From assembly GCF_042651425.1 (NCBI RefSeq), contig NZ_JBHSCW010000006.1, positions 62,001 to 126,000 on the forward strand: 64,000 nucleotides of DNA, written 5' to 3'. Of the stretch, positions 8,693 through 17,773 are shown in pieces; within the stretch, counting starts at the first letter, position 1; each line of letters starts with the position of its first letter. Under the pieces are notes generated by a model. The model saw only the letters and a list, made by a program, of their open reading frames with translations. It was not told the origin of the DNA and ran no database searches. The DNA is from Fodinicurvata halophila (GTDB lineage: Bacteria > Pseudomonadota > Alphaproteobacteria > Kiloniellales > DSM-21159). A program made the position numbers and the translations under genes.

Positions 8693-8766
8693 ATCTACAA
8701 CAGGATCAAGGTCATCAAACGAATGGCCTTGGTTGCCCCGACACAGTTTTCTTTCTCAGAATCACG
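8693..8766 (+). pseudogene. ISL3 transposase C-terminal relic
   Basis: The bases read IYNRIKVIKRMA and then lose the frame, matching the C-terminal phrase of the ISL3 transposase piece near 0.91 kb. The stretch GGTCATCAAACG-ATGGCC is shared by both copies, as is a looser match over the following 35 bp. It is a decayed end of a second copy, or the other half of a copy split by the recombinase element. Confidence 0.6.
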
Positions 8767-9000
8767 AGCGCATCCCCACTATGGCACGACAAGGGAGAAA
8801 ATTCTCCCGATTAACTGACTGATATATTTGTGTTTAAAAAAAATTCTAAAAAACTTCCGCTCAAGGCTTGCCACCAAATCCTACGGTACTATTTTCTTTT
8901 GGCGAGGCGATGACGAAAAGTTCTCTGATGCGATATTCAATGCTAGGAGCTTTCGTTAAATGCCAAGATTTCCGCCGCGCAGGCGGATCGGCCCTGAACG
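8767..9000. other. AT-rich intergenic gap
   Basis: No gene is supported. A run of eight or more A residues occurs near 8836, and the sequence becomes GC-rich at about 8973 where the tandem repeat region begins. The hairpin ATCGGCCCTGA / TCAGGGCCGAT straddles 8987-9020. Confidence 0.35.
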
Positions 9001-9240
9001 ACACTCGGGTCAGGGCCGATAAAACAGTGTGCCGCCGCGAAGGTGGCCAAGAAAGCGTACGCGGCGAAGAAATGTCGCATCTATGTTTGCCATCGTGCAG
9101 GCAGTTCAGCCCGAACACAAACACTCTGGTTCGGGCCAATAAAACAGTGTGCCGCCGCGAAGGCGGCCAAGAATGCGCATGCGGCGAAGAAATGTCGCAT
9201 CTATGTTTACCGCCGCGAAGGCGGACAAGACCATAAAGTC
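9001..9240 (+). repeat. Two tandem 120-bp repeats
   Basis: Positions 9001-9120 and 9121-9240 align without gaps. They share the long blocks AAAACAGTGTGCCGCCGCGA and GCGGCGAAGAAATGTCGCAT, with about four-fifths of positions equal by eye. The period is exactly 40 codons. One frame reads a Lys/Ala-rich repeat (phrases IKQCAAAK, AAKKCRIYV) like histone H1-like bacterial proteins, but no start codon precedes it in frame after a stop at 8995. Each unit starts with a GC hairpin. It may be a decayed Lys/Ala-repeat gene or duplicated non-coding RNA. A terminator follows on the same strand. Confidence 0.6.
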
Positions 9241-9267
9241 GGGCGCCCTGGTCAGGCGCCCTTTTTT
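9241..9267 (+). terminator. Intrinsic terminator (plus strand)
   Basis: Arms GGGCGCC (9241-9247) and GGCGCCC (9255-9261) with a 7-nt loop are followed by TTTTTT (9262-9267). The T-run is on the plus strand only, so it ends a rightward transcript crossing the tandem repeats rather than the leftward dnaE2 message. Confidence 0.8.
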
Positions 9268-9283
9268 GTTTGGCCTGTTCAGC

Positions 9284-12200
9284 TCAATGAAAATCCCGGG
9301 ACCGAATCCTGAGACGGTCTCGCCCCTTCCCGGGATCCTGCCCTTCGCGTGATGCATCCGCAGATCCAGTGTCGCTTGTCTGCTCGCTTTCGCAATGGGG
9401 CACCCGATCCAGCAAGCCAGAGAAGTCCTCCACTTCCCGCACAATCAGGTGGACCACCTCACCTTCCTTCTGGACCGTCCCGCGCACGCACAACAGGCTC
9501 GCCGAGAGGATGCAGGTCCGTTCGCGCTTCAGCAGGTCGGGCCAGACGACACAGTTCACCGTGCCCGTCTCATCCTCCAGCGTCACGAAAACCACCCCCT
9601 TGGCCGAGCCCGGGCGCTGGCGCACAAGGACCAAGCCGGCCGTCTCGGCCCGGGCACCGTCGCGCAGAGCGCGCACATCCGAACAGCAGTCGACCCTCAG
9701 TTCCTGCAATGCACCACGCAGGAAGGCCAGCGGATGCGCCCGGAGACTGAGCCCCAGCTGGCGGTAATCCTGGACCACCGCAGCCCCGGCCGTCATGGGC
9801 CTGAGGGCGACGGCCGGCTCTTCCACTTCCACAGATCGTGATTCCTCGCGTTCATCCGCCGCGGCAAAGAGCGGCAGGGGCGTATCGCCCAGGGCCCTGA
9901 TGGCCCAAAGCGCATCGCGGCGCTCCAGCCCGAATGCGGGCAAGAAGGCATCGGCCCGGGCCAGCGTCTCCAGGCTCGCCATCGCCAGGCGCGTGCGCCG
10001 GCGCAGGTCCTCGACACCGGAAAAGGGCCGGCCGCCACGCGCCGCCACCAGCTCCGCAGCTTCAGCATTGCCAAGACCCTTTACCAGCCTGAAGCCCAAC
10101 CGCACGGCGAACCGACTTTGTCCCGGTACCGGCTCCAGGGAGCAGTCCCAGCGCGAGACGTTGATACAGACCGGACGCACCTCGACGCCGTGTTCGCAGG
10201 CATCGCGCACGATCTGCGCCGGGGCGTAGAACCCCATGGGCTGGGCATTGAGCAGTGCCACACAGAAGACGTCCGGGTGATGACACTTGAGCCAGGAACT
10301 GGCGTAGGCAATGAGCGCGAAGCTGGCCGCATGGCTCTCCGGGAAACCGTAGCTGCCGAAGCCCTCCAATTGCTTGAAGGTCCGCTCCGCATAGTCCCGG
10401 CTGTAGCCGTTGGCGACCATGCCCTCGATCAGTTTCTCCTCCAGGTGGACCACCCCGCCGGTGTGCTTGAAGGTGGCCATGCCCTTGCGCAGCTGGTCAG
10501 CCTCGGCCGGCGTGAAACCGGCGCATTCGATGGCCACCCGCATGGCCTGTTCCTGGAACAGGGGCACGCCCAGGGTCTTGCCCAGCACGCGTTTCAGGGC
10601 CGGTGTCGGATAGCTGACGGGCGCCAGCCCCTCACGCCGCTGCAGATAAGGGTGCACCATGTCGCCCTGGATCGGCCCCGGGCGCACGATGGCGACCTCG
10701 ATGACCAGGTCATAGAAGGTGCGCGGCTTCAGTCGCGGCAGCATGTTCATCTGCGCGCGGCTTTCGATCTGGAAGACCCCGACGGTGTCGGCCCGGCGGA
10801 TCATGGCGTAAGTGGCTGGATCCTCCTGCGGAATGTTCGCCAGATCCAGATCGGCCCCCTTGTGATCGGCCAGCAGGTCGAAAGCACGCTTCATGCAGGA
10901 GAGCATGCCCAGCGCCAGGCAGTCGACCTTCATGAAGCCCAGTACGGCGATATCCTCCTTGTCCCACTCGATCACCTGGCGCAGCTCCATGGCCGCCGGC
11001 TCGACGGGCACCAGCTCGTCCAGGCGCTCCCGGGTCAGCACGAAGCCCCCGGGATGCTGGCTCAGGTGCCGCGGGGTTCCCATCAATTGGCCGGCCAGCT
11101 CGAGGGTCAGGCGCACCCGACGATCCATACCGCCGGTGCCCTCCGGGGCCGTCGGCTCGGCAAGGCTGCCGTCATCCTGGATCTGCCCGGCCAGTCTCTC
11201 GATGAGGTCAATCGGCAGGCCGAGCGCCTTACCCACGTCCCGGAGTGCGCCCTTGGCCCGGTAACGGATGACCGTGGCACAGAGCGCGGCGCGCGCGCCC
11301 ATAGGTCTCGTAGACCCACTGGATCACCTCCTCGCGGCGCTGGTGCTCGAAATCCACGTCGATGTCCGGCGGCTCGCGGCGAGCCTCGGAGACGAAGCGC
11401 TCGAACAGCAGGTCGTGCTTCTCCGGGTCGATCGCCGTGATGCCGAGCAGGTAGCAGACAACGGAGTTGGCCGCCGAGCCCCGCCCCTGGCAGAGGATGC
11501 CCCGGGAGCGGGCAAAGCGCACGATACTGTTCACAGTCAGGAAATAGGGTGCGTAGTCGAGCCTGCCGATCAGGGCCAGCTCGTGCTCCAGGCTCGCCTG
11601 AACCTTGTCCGGCACGCCACAGGGATAGCGCTTGCCTGCGGCCTCCCGGCTCAGGCGCTCGAGGGCCTGCTGCGGGGTCTCGTCCCTGTATTCGCGCTCG
11701 TCGGGATACTGATAGGCCAACTCGTCCAGGCTGAAGCGACAGCGGTCAACGATCTCCAGGCCGCGTGCCAGCGCCTCCGGATAGCGGGCGTAGAGCCGGT
11801 GCATCTCGGCCGGGGCCTTCAGGTGACGGTCGGCGCAGCGCTCGCGGCGATACCCCAGATCATCGATGGTGCAGCCGTGACGCACACAGGTCATCACGTC
11901 CTGCAGCGGCCGCCGGTCGGGGGTGTGGTAGAGCACGTCCCCGGTCACCACCGTGGCCACGCCCACCTGTGCCGCCAGGTTGGAGAGCTCGTGCAGGCGC
12001 AGCTGGTCATCGGGGCGCCGGCGCAGGGTGAGCGCCAGGTAGGCCCGGTCGCCAAAGGCCGCCCGCATCCGGACCAGCCGCGCGGCGCAGTCCGCGTCGG
12101 GCTCCTCGGGCAGGAGGATGCCGATGAGGCCGTCGCAGTCGGCTGCCATGTCTTCCCACACCAGATGGCACTCCCCCTTGCCGGCGCGCTGCTTGCCCAG

Positions 12201-12491
12201 AGTCAGCAAACGACAAAGCCGTCCATAGCCCACACGGTCCACGGGGTAGACCAGGAGTGAGGACCCGTCGGTCAGGTTGAGGCGGCAGCCAACCACCAGC
12301 CGCACGCCGCTTTCCTTTGCCGCCACATGGGCCCGCACGAGACCGGCCAGGCTGTTACAATCGACCAGGCCCAGGGCCGCGATGCCAAGTTCCGCGGCAC
12401 GGCTGAAGAGTTCTTCGCAAGACGAAGCCCCGCGCAGGAAGCTGAAATGGCTGGCCACCTGCAGCTCGGCGTACCGCGCGGTGTCGGTCAT
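9284..12491 (-). pseudogene. Error-prone DNA polymerase DnaE2, frameshifted
   Basis: DnaE2 is a second C-family polymerase subunit that, with ImuA and ImuB, performs SOS mutagenic translesion synthesis. The N-terminal part (start ATG 12491) begins with the PHP domain phrase ELQVASHFSFLRGASS. The C-terminal part contains QIESRAQMNMLPRLKPRTFYDL and EAMRVAI-type finger sequence, then ends in RSRDFH as usual for this family. The two parts lie in different frames. The first runs to a dead end after YETYGRARRALC, whereas family members read YGRxRAALCATVIRY; the second picks up at RAALCATVIRYR. Restoring two bases in the CG run at about 11289-11299 recreates YGRARAALCATV, so a GC dinucleotide was lost. 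This is either a real mutation or an assembly error. The start overlaps the imuB stop by 4 bp. Confidence 0.88.
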
Positions 12492-13999
12492 CCGAAGAAC
12501 CCCTGCAGGAACCAGCGATGCGTACCGCTCGCCCCGTCGACACCGTCGCCCGAGCGGAAGATCCAGTACCGGCCACCCGAGTCATCCTCGACCCGGAAGT
12601 AGTCGCGCACGGCCCAGGTCTCCGCATCGCGCTTCCACCATTCGCCGTGGATGCGCTCCGGCCCGTCGGCGGCCACCACACGGTACCGGCTTCCCTGCCA
12701 GACAAAGGCCGCCGGCGGATAGTCGGGCAGCAGGGCCAACGCCTCGATGGGCTCGGGGCGCCGGAGCAGCCGCACAGGGCGCGGCCAGCGGGCCGGCCAG
12801 CTTGGTCCCCTGGCCGCGGCCAGGGGATCCACGCGGCGGACCGAACGCTCCGGCACGTCGCTTTCCACCGGCGCCTGGCGATAGAGCCGGCCTGCGCCGA
12901 GGCGGTTGGCCAGGCGGTCGACCAGATCAACGGGATCGGCCGCCTGCGCCGCGCCCAGCTCGTTCAGCCTCTGGGCCGGTTGCAATGTCTCCGCCCGGGC
13001 GGCCCGCAGGACCAGCGTTTCGATTCCGAAGCCCGGGTCGATCGTCTCTATGCGATCACACAGCAGCTCCGCCAGGCGATCGGGGGCACGGGACGGCCGG
13101 GCGAGGCGCACCATGACGGCCTGACCCTGGCGGTCGACACGCCGGCAGATCAGGTCCAGCCGTCGCACCCCCTGCCCTTGCGTTTCCAGCTTGCGGCAGA
13201 GCTCCCGTGCCAAGTCATCCAGGTAACGCGCGATGGTCTCGGCAGCGGCGATGGGCTCGCCGAAGACCTGCTCGACCTCAAGGACCCCGGCCGGGCGCAG
13301 GGGTGTCAGGGGCTCGTAGCGATCTCCCAGGGCCTCATCCAGGCGCTGCAGCAGCTGCGGGCCGAACCGCCGGGTCAGCGGCGCGCGCGGCTGGCCCATC
13401 AGGTCGCCGATCCGCGCGAAGCCCAGCGTCTCCAGCCGGTCGACCTGGTCCGGGTCCAGACGCAAAGCCGCCAGGGGCAAGGGCGCGAGGGCCGCGCGGT
13501 GCTCGCCGGGCGCCACCCGAACGCAGGGCTCGCCGTCATACCGCGCCAATGCATGGGCGGCCCCGGGCGTGTCGGCCAGCGCCAGGCGGGCGGCGAAGCC
13601 GGCCCCTGCCAGGCGATCGCGCAGGGCCTGCAGCATGGCGACCTCGCCGCCGTGGAGATGGTCCGCACCCGTGGTGTCGACCAGCAGGCCGTCCGGCGGG
13701 TCCGGCGCGACGAGCGGTGCGTAATGGCGATAGACCCACTCGGCCAGGCGCAACAGTCCGCGGGCATCTTCCTCCGGAGTTCCGGGCCGGGTCTCCAGCT
13801 CGGGCACCAGGCTGCGCGCCAGACTGAGCGCCTGGCCGGCCCGCAGGCCGCGGTGCCGGGCGGGTGTGTCCACAGCCAGCAGCACCCGGCCCGTCGTATC
13901 CAGCAGCGCCAGCGGCCGGTCAGGAGGCAAGCTCCTGTCGGCCTTCCACGCCCGATCCGTTGGCCAGGTCGGCAGGTAGATCGAGACGACCCGTCGCAT
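12488..13999 (-). CDS. ImuB, inactive Y-family polymerase homologue
   Basis: ImuB is the hub of the ImuA-ImuB-DnaE2 mutasome and binds the beta clamp. The 503-residue product begins MRRVVSIYLPTWPTDRAW, typical of ImuB. The place of the first catalytic Asp of Y-family polymerases is occupied by YLP, and the second acidic motif reads LVDTTGADHL, so it is not expected to polymerise. The little-finger region and a long C-terminal tail (WKRDAETWAVRDYFRVEDDSGGRYWIFR cut to its key words YFRVEDD and WIFR) follow. ATG 13999 has GGAGG 6 nt upstream; a GTG one codon earlier is less well spaced. It overlaps the end of imuA by 80 bp and the start of dnaE2 by 4 bp, so the three genes form one operon. Confidence 0.9.
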   Translation of the reverse strand: MRRVVSIYLPTWPTDRAWKADRSLPPDRPLALLDTTGRVLLAVDTPARHRGLRAGQALSLARSLVPELETRPGTPEEDARGLLRLAEWVYRHYAPLVAPDPPDGLLVDTTGADHLHGGEVAMLQALRDRLAGAGFAARLALADTPGAAHALARYDGEPCVRVAPGEHRAALAPLPLAALRLDPDQVDRLETLGFARIGDLMGQPRAPLTRRFGPQLLQRLDEALGDRYEPLTPLRPAGVLEVEQVFGEPIAAAETIARYLDDLARELCRKLETQGQGVRRLDLICRRVDRQGQAVMVRLARPSRAPDRLAELLCDRIETIDPGFGIETLVLRAARAETLQPAQRLNELGAAQAADPVDLVDRLANRLGAGRLYRQAPVESDVPERSVRRVDPLAAARGPSWPARWPRPVRLLRRPEPIEALALLPDYPPAAFVWQGSRYRVVAADGPERIHGEWWKRDAETWAVRDYFRVEDDSGGRYWIFRSGDGVDGASGTHRWFLQGFFG

Positions 14000-14645
14000 C
14001 ACAAGCCTCCACAGTAAACTCAGTGCCCGTGCCGCCGCGCACCCGCAGCAGCTCGACCCGCCAGTGCGCCCGCCCCACGCCGGGCACCGGCAGGGGTGCC
14101 GAGGGACAGGTGGCGATACGCCAGCGGGTGAGCGCCGCCGACGGTGCCCCCTGCCCTGTCACGCCCGACGGCCGCGGGGTGCGGTGCAAGGCCAATGCCA
14201 GGGTGTCCTGGCCTTCGGCGGCCAGCTGCAGCCGGCGCGAGGCCTTCAGGGAGAGCTTCGGCACCTCGCTCACCACGGCGCCCAGGCCCCCATGCCGCAG
14301 GCCCTCCTCCAGGCAGTTCAGCAGGGCGGCCTCGTCAGGTGCCTCGACGTGGATGACGCGCTCCGGCGCCAGGCCGGCCTGGGCCAGGGCGGGCGCGAAG
14401 AGGTCGCGCTCACGCAGGCACCAGAGCACCGGTCCCCGGGTGCGCGCGGCAATGCCGGCGGTGAAGAGCGTGGCTGCCGCCTCATCGGTCGGGCCCCTTG
14501 CGCCGCCCAGCACCAGCCCGCTCCCGGGCAACTGCGCGTCCAGCGCCGGCACCTCGAAGGGCAGGACTTCGCCGCTGTGGCACTGTCCCTGCTCTAGGTG
14601 CCGGATCTCCGCGCGTAGTCGGGCTATGGTCGATGTCCCGGACAC
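13920..14645 (-). CDS. ImuA, RecA-like mutasome protein
   Basis: The 241-residue protein matches ImuA of SOS mutagenesis cassettes, a degenerate RecA/SulA-like ATPase-fold protein. Visible features are the N-terminal helical RLRAEIRHLE, a core with LPGSGLVLGGARGPTDEAAA in the Walker A position but lacking a canonical GKT, and GPVLWCLRERDLFAPALAQAGL. A GTG start with GAAGG just upstream is the only fitting start. It is the first gene of the operon and lies 35 bp downstream of the SOS box, so it should be induced by DNA damage through LexA. Confidence 0.85.
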   Translation of the reverse strand: MSGTSTIARLRAEIRHLEQGQCHSGEVLPFEVPALDAQLPGSGLVLGGARGPTDEAAATLFTAGIAARTRGPVLWCLRERDLFAPALAQAGLAPERVIHVEAPDEAALLNCLEEGLRHGGLGAVVSEVPKLSLKASRRLQLAAEGQDTLALALHRTPRPSGVTGQGAPSAALTRWRIATCPSAPLPVPGVGRAHWRVELLRVRGGTGTEFTVEACDATGRLDLPADLANGSGVEGRQELAS

Positions 14646-14679
14646 GGCCCTTCGCTCGCTCCCATGATCGAATGATTAT

Positions 14680-14694
14680 GTTCTCTATTTGTTC
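14680..14694. promoter_or_regulatory. LexA box (alphaproteobacterial SOS box)
   Basis: The sequence GTTCTCTATTTGTTC matches the alphaproteobacterial LexA site GTTC-N7-GTTC exactly. It lies 35 bp before the imuA start on the minus strand and about 110 bp before the SRAP-like gene on the plus strand, so it may control both directions. Confidence 0.85.
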
Positions 14695-14804
14695 TCATTT
14701 GCCTGGGAAGAGTCAAGACGGGAGTCGAAGGACACTCGATCCGGCAACTGAGATGGGGCTAGACTGGACGCAATTGGGTCCATCGTCGCGAGGAAAACGC
14801 CACC

Positions 14805-15079
14805 ATGTGCGGCCGCTTTACACAGCATTTCACATGGAAGGAGCTTGTCGAGCTCTACAACCTGACGCGTCTCGACAACGCCCCCAACCTGCAGCCGCGA
14901 TCGGATATCCGGCCGACAACCGACATCGTGATCGTCCGCGAGAAGGACGGCCAGCGCGAGGCCGCAACGGTGCGCTGGTGGCTAGTGCCGCCCTGGGCGA
15001 AGGAGCTGTCCCAGAAGTATGCCATGTTCAATGCGCGCACCGCTGTCTCGGCGACTGCTAAATCATCCTTCCGTAGGTG
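14805..15079 (+). pseudogene. SRAP (YedK/HMCES-type) protein, truncated
   Basis: The first ~90 codons read MCGRFTQHFTWKELVELYNL and later WGLVPPWAKE-like WWLVPPWAKELS and MFNARTA, which are SRAP domain landmarks. Cys2 is the residue that crosslinks to abasic sites in single-stranded DNA in this family. The reading frame then continues into an IS481-type transposase end, so the rest of the SRAP domain (the FYEW and HxRMP parts) is missing. Placement beside the SOS box suggests it was a damage-inducible repair gene. Any expressed product would be a chimera of 212 residues and probably inactive. Confidence 0.8.
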
Positions 15080-15443
15080 CTATGGGGTCCAATTCACTCT
15101 GCGTGCCGAGGATATCTATGACAGTGGTCATATCTTTGGGCGGGTCTGTGCGGAGAACGGTATCGAACACCGCCTGACTCGGATCGGGCATCCCTGGACG
15201 AATGGGCAGGTTGAGCGCATGAACCGCACCATCAAGGACGCCACCGTCAAGCGCTTCCACTATGACAGTCACAGCCAGCTGCGTGGTCATCTCAATGACT
15301 TCGTCAAAGCCTACAACTTCGCACGAAGACTGAAGACGCTGGGCGGACTCACGCCCTATGAGTTCATCTGCAAAGCCTGGACGTCACAGCCTCAACGATT
15401 CAAACTCAACCCCATCCACCACATGCCGGGACTGAACACCTAG
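15080..15443 (+). pseudogene. IS481-type transposase C-terminal fragment
   Basis: The frame fused to the SRAP remnant reads CAENGIEHRLTRIGHPWTNGQ, then VERMNRTIKDATVKRFHYDS and FVKAYNFARRLKTLGGLTPY, and ends HHMPGLNT. These are C-terminal signatures of IS481-family DDE transposases, including the catalytic Glu in NGQVERMNR. The first two catalytic Asp residues and the HTH region are absent, so only the right part of the insertion sequence remains. I could not identify a clear terminal inverted repeat after the stop. Confidence 0.85.
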
Positions 15444-15508
15444 GAACCCCGATCGCATAATGCTGAGCCACAATTGGTTGGAACATCCGTTTTGCTTCAG
15501 GATACGAC

Positions 15509-15979
15509 CTACGTCCAAGTGCGAAGGCGCTTGACACCTTCATTGTTGCAAAGAGCAACAAACAGGCCATCCGGAGGTTCTGACTTGCCCACGATAATCA
15601 TCACAAAGCTGGCCAGTCTATGACGAGACTGCTGAAACATATCCTGAAAACTACTGATATCGGTTGCAGATGGTTGGGGATGTGGTTCCGGATGAGTATG
15701 CCAGTCTCCTACATAGTGCAGGCCTACCTTGAACAGATGAACTATCTCACTTCGCTCCGCCAACCGGTTAGGCGAAAAGACGAATAGGCTACGCCGGTCC
15801 GAGGGTCGTGGACCGGTCGCCCGCTCTACGGAGATCTTGAGACCTTCGAAGCGGGCAAAAAGCTGACCACCTGCTTCGCTAGGGCTGGGTTTGTATTGTC
15901 GATGCCTTCCGACATGATCCAGCACAGCTTCGGTTATCACAAGTTCCCGGCCAGTATCACCAATCCGATACGAGATCAC
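15509..15979 (-). CDS. JAMM/JAB-domain isopeptidase (Cap3-like)
   Basis: The protein carries a full JAMM zinc-protease motif. A Glu occurs in SEAGGQLF (residue 35), then WHTHPEPHPQPSATD supplies H94, H96, S104 and D107 in the H-x-H-x7-S-x2-D pattern. Bacterial relatives remove ubiquitin-like conjugates made by E1/E2 enzymes; in type II CBASS the Cap3 protein reverses Cap2 action. I chose the GTG at 15979 because it overlaps the upstream stop as GTGA, which suits translational coupling, and starts at the usual domain border. A longer frame to 16084 exists but lies inside the E1 gene. The partner E1 gene is broken, so this enzyme may be orphaned. Confidence 0.75.
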   Translation of the reverse strand: MISYRIGDTGRELVITEAVLDHVGRHRQYKPSPSEAGGQLFARFEGLKISVERATGPRPSDRRSLFVFSPNRLAERSEIVHLFKVGLHYVGDWHTHPEPHPQPSATDISSFQDMFQQSRHRLASFVMIIVGKSEPPDGLFVALCNNEGVKRLRTWT

Positions 15980-17654
15980 ACCGCATATACCTGCCGAGCA
16001 CATGCGGGGCATTGTGCCGAAGCTGCCCAGGTTCGCTCGACCGTCATACCTCCGTCTCCTGGATTGCCGACAGCGGCACTCCATTCCTCAGACCAGCTGC
16101 CGCCAGCCGTTTCGATGAGCGTTCGACGTCCTATCCAAGCGCGGTGTTTTGCGGAATGGATATTGGCCATTAGCGCGTCAACTACGCTCTCTGCCAGCAG
16201 AGCGTGCGCCCAGCATAGCTCCGCTGGTCCATAAGGCGTAAACAATGCTCCACACGCAGGCTCCTGTAAGACGTCTGTACCTTCGTTCCAAGAAGTCACT
16301 ACTAGATCAGGACGCCCCTTGTCATCGACACCGCACCGAAAGCAGGCACCATTTCGAGGTATCAACACCGCATGGGCAGCAGCAGCGTTCGGCTCCACCC
16401 AGCCGTAGATGATCGGTGGAAAATCTGTGTGATCTTGTTGAAGATCATTCAGATAGCTCTCGGCCGCCCAATTGCCCATCGTACTGACGATCAGATCGCA
16501 TGTAGCCATGTCCTCGACAAGATCTGTTGCATCAGGCTCGACGCGACTATGTCGTGCGGAGATTTCGCCCAAATGCGGATACTTTTGTTCAATTTCTCGG
16601 GCAAACTCCAAAGCCTTGGGGCGAAGTACAGAGGTCGCTCCGAGTTCGTGTCGGCCAACGTTGGGCCAATCCATACGGCTACAATCAACCAATAGTCAAC
16701 CAATAGCAAGCTACCGACACCGGCCTGAGCGACAAGATGCACCAATGGCGCTCCCAACGAGCCACAACCGAGAACAGCGACTCGAACGTGCCGCAGTCTC
16801 TCCTGTCGAGAATCATGATCTCGCCCATGTATCCATAGATAATCTGCGCGTTCGACAGCAGCCTTTGTAGCTCTCGCTGATCCCGAGAAATACCGACTGA
16901 CCAACAAACTTTTTGGCACATAGCCTGGACGAAATCCCGGCACCAGTGGATTTCCCTTCCTGTCGGGTCTACCAGCCGCTGCAGGTGACCGAACCGTTAG
17001 AGCACCGAAACAGGCACCATTCTTCGAAGGCGCACCTATCAGGAGATCTATTTTGTCCATGCCTGAAACAGCCAAGTCTTCCAGAACCGTCACGGAATCC
17101 GACGCGCGTTCCTTTGCCAACACTCGGATATCTGCTGCTGTCTCTGGATACTCGAATGGCAGAAGGGGTTCAGGCAACCAGATTAGGGCGCCGTCATGAT
17201 ACGTGTAATCTTTACTTTTTCCCGCTTTTGCACCCCATCGTGGCAGCCATCTATCCAAGGTCTGCCGGTCGTCTGCGATCACCCGTGCATACTTTCCGCG
17301 CCAAACAAACACCTGGCGGCTGGGTCCGGATGGCTCCACCAAGCTGATAATGCGCGGGACATCTTGGTTTGCCGCTAATAGCCAATAGCTGAGGAACTCC
17401 TCTCGAAATTCCTCAACGTTGGCACCTGCTAAACTGTCCTCGATAAGCCTGCATGCTTCGCCCAGCACGAGCTCGACAACGCTTGTTGGATTGTCCACCG
17501 ACACAGCAGCGTCGGTTGGCAGGATGCAGAGTCTCCCATCCAACTCAAGATGAGGCCAGACAAGAGATGCGTCTACCCTCTCCAAAGGAGGTTTTGCGCA
17601 AAAACACCGTATTGGCAGGTAATTTCTTAGAAACCTTTTGTCAGTTCCTATCAA
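15976..17654 (-). pseudogene. E2-E1 fusion (Cap2-like), frameshifted and 5'-truncated
   Basis: The N-terminal ~75 residues look like the end of a bacterial E2 domain: PHLELDGRLCILP holds the presumed catalytic Cys (residue 43 from the TTG at 17654), and FREEFLSYW closes the domain. A middle region is followed by a ThiF/E1 Rossmann motif (VAVLGCGSLGAPLVHLVAQA). The E1 continues in another frame as SRMDWPNVGRHELGA through to CGALFTPYGPAELCWAHALL. The break is an 11-bp tandem duplication; removing one copy restores LLLVDCSRMDWPNVGRH. The gene starts without a good ribosome site and lacks the first half of an E2 domain, so the 5' end was also deleted. No CD-NTase gene is visible. In type II CBASS this protein conjugates the CD-NTase to targets; here it is a non-functional remnant unless the duplication slips back. 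Confidence 0.78.
16685..16706. repeat. 11-bp perfect tandem duplication inside the E1 gene
   Basis: TCAACCAATAG occurs twice in a row at 16685-16695 and 16696-16706. The duplication adds 11 bp to the E1 coding sequence and breaks its frame exactly at the conserved LLLVD strand. Confidence 0.9.
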
Positions 17655-17773
17655 ATAGATGTTCCTATTTTAGGCAGACTTCGTTCCCCGTGAACAACGC
17701 GCCCCGGCCATGGGATCTTCGGGTTTGAGGGCTTCTCCAAGTATTCGAATTTGCAGGATAGCGGGGTTTTGAG

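Noticed and set aside
9001..9240. CRISPR array or integron attC sites
   Set aside because: Only two 120-bp units without short regular repeats and spacers; no cas genes, no integron integrase and no GTTRRRY core at the right places. A tandem duplication explains it better.
11285..11305. Programmed frameshift in dnaE2
   Set aside because: No slippery heptamer or stimulating structure was seen, and DnaE2 is not known to need frameshifting; dinucleotide loss or assembly error is simpler.
10118..11440. 440-residue plus-strand open frame
   Set aside because: It lies antisense to dnaE2 in GC-rich DNA and has no family features; long shadow frames are common opposite such genes.
16913..17347. Plus-strand small genes within the E2-E1 region
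   Set aside because: They are shadows of the minus-strand E2-E1 frame, which has clear motifs in this stretch.
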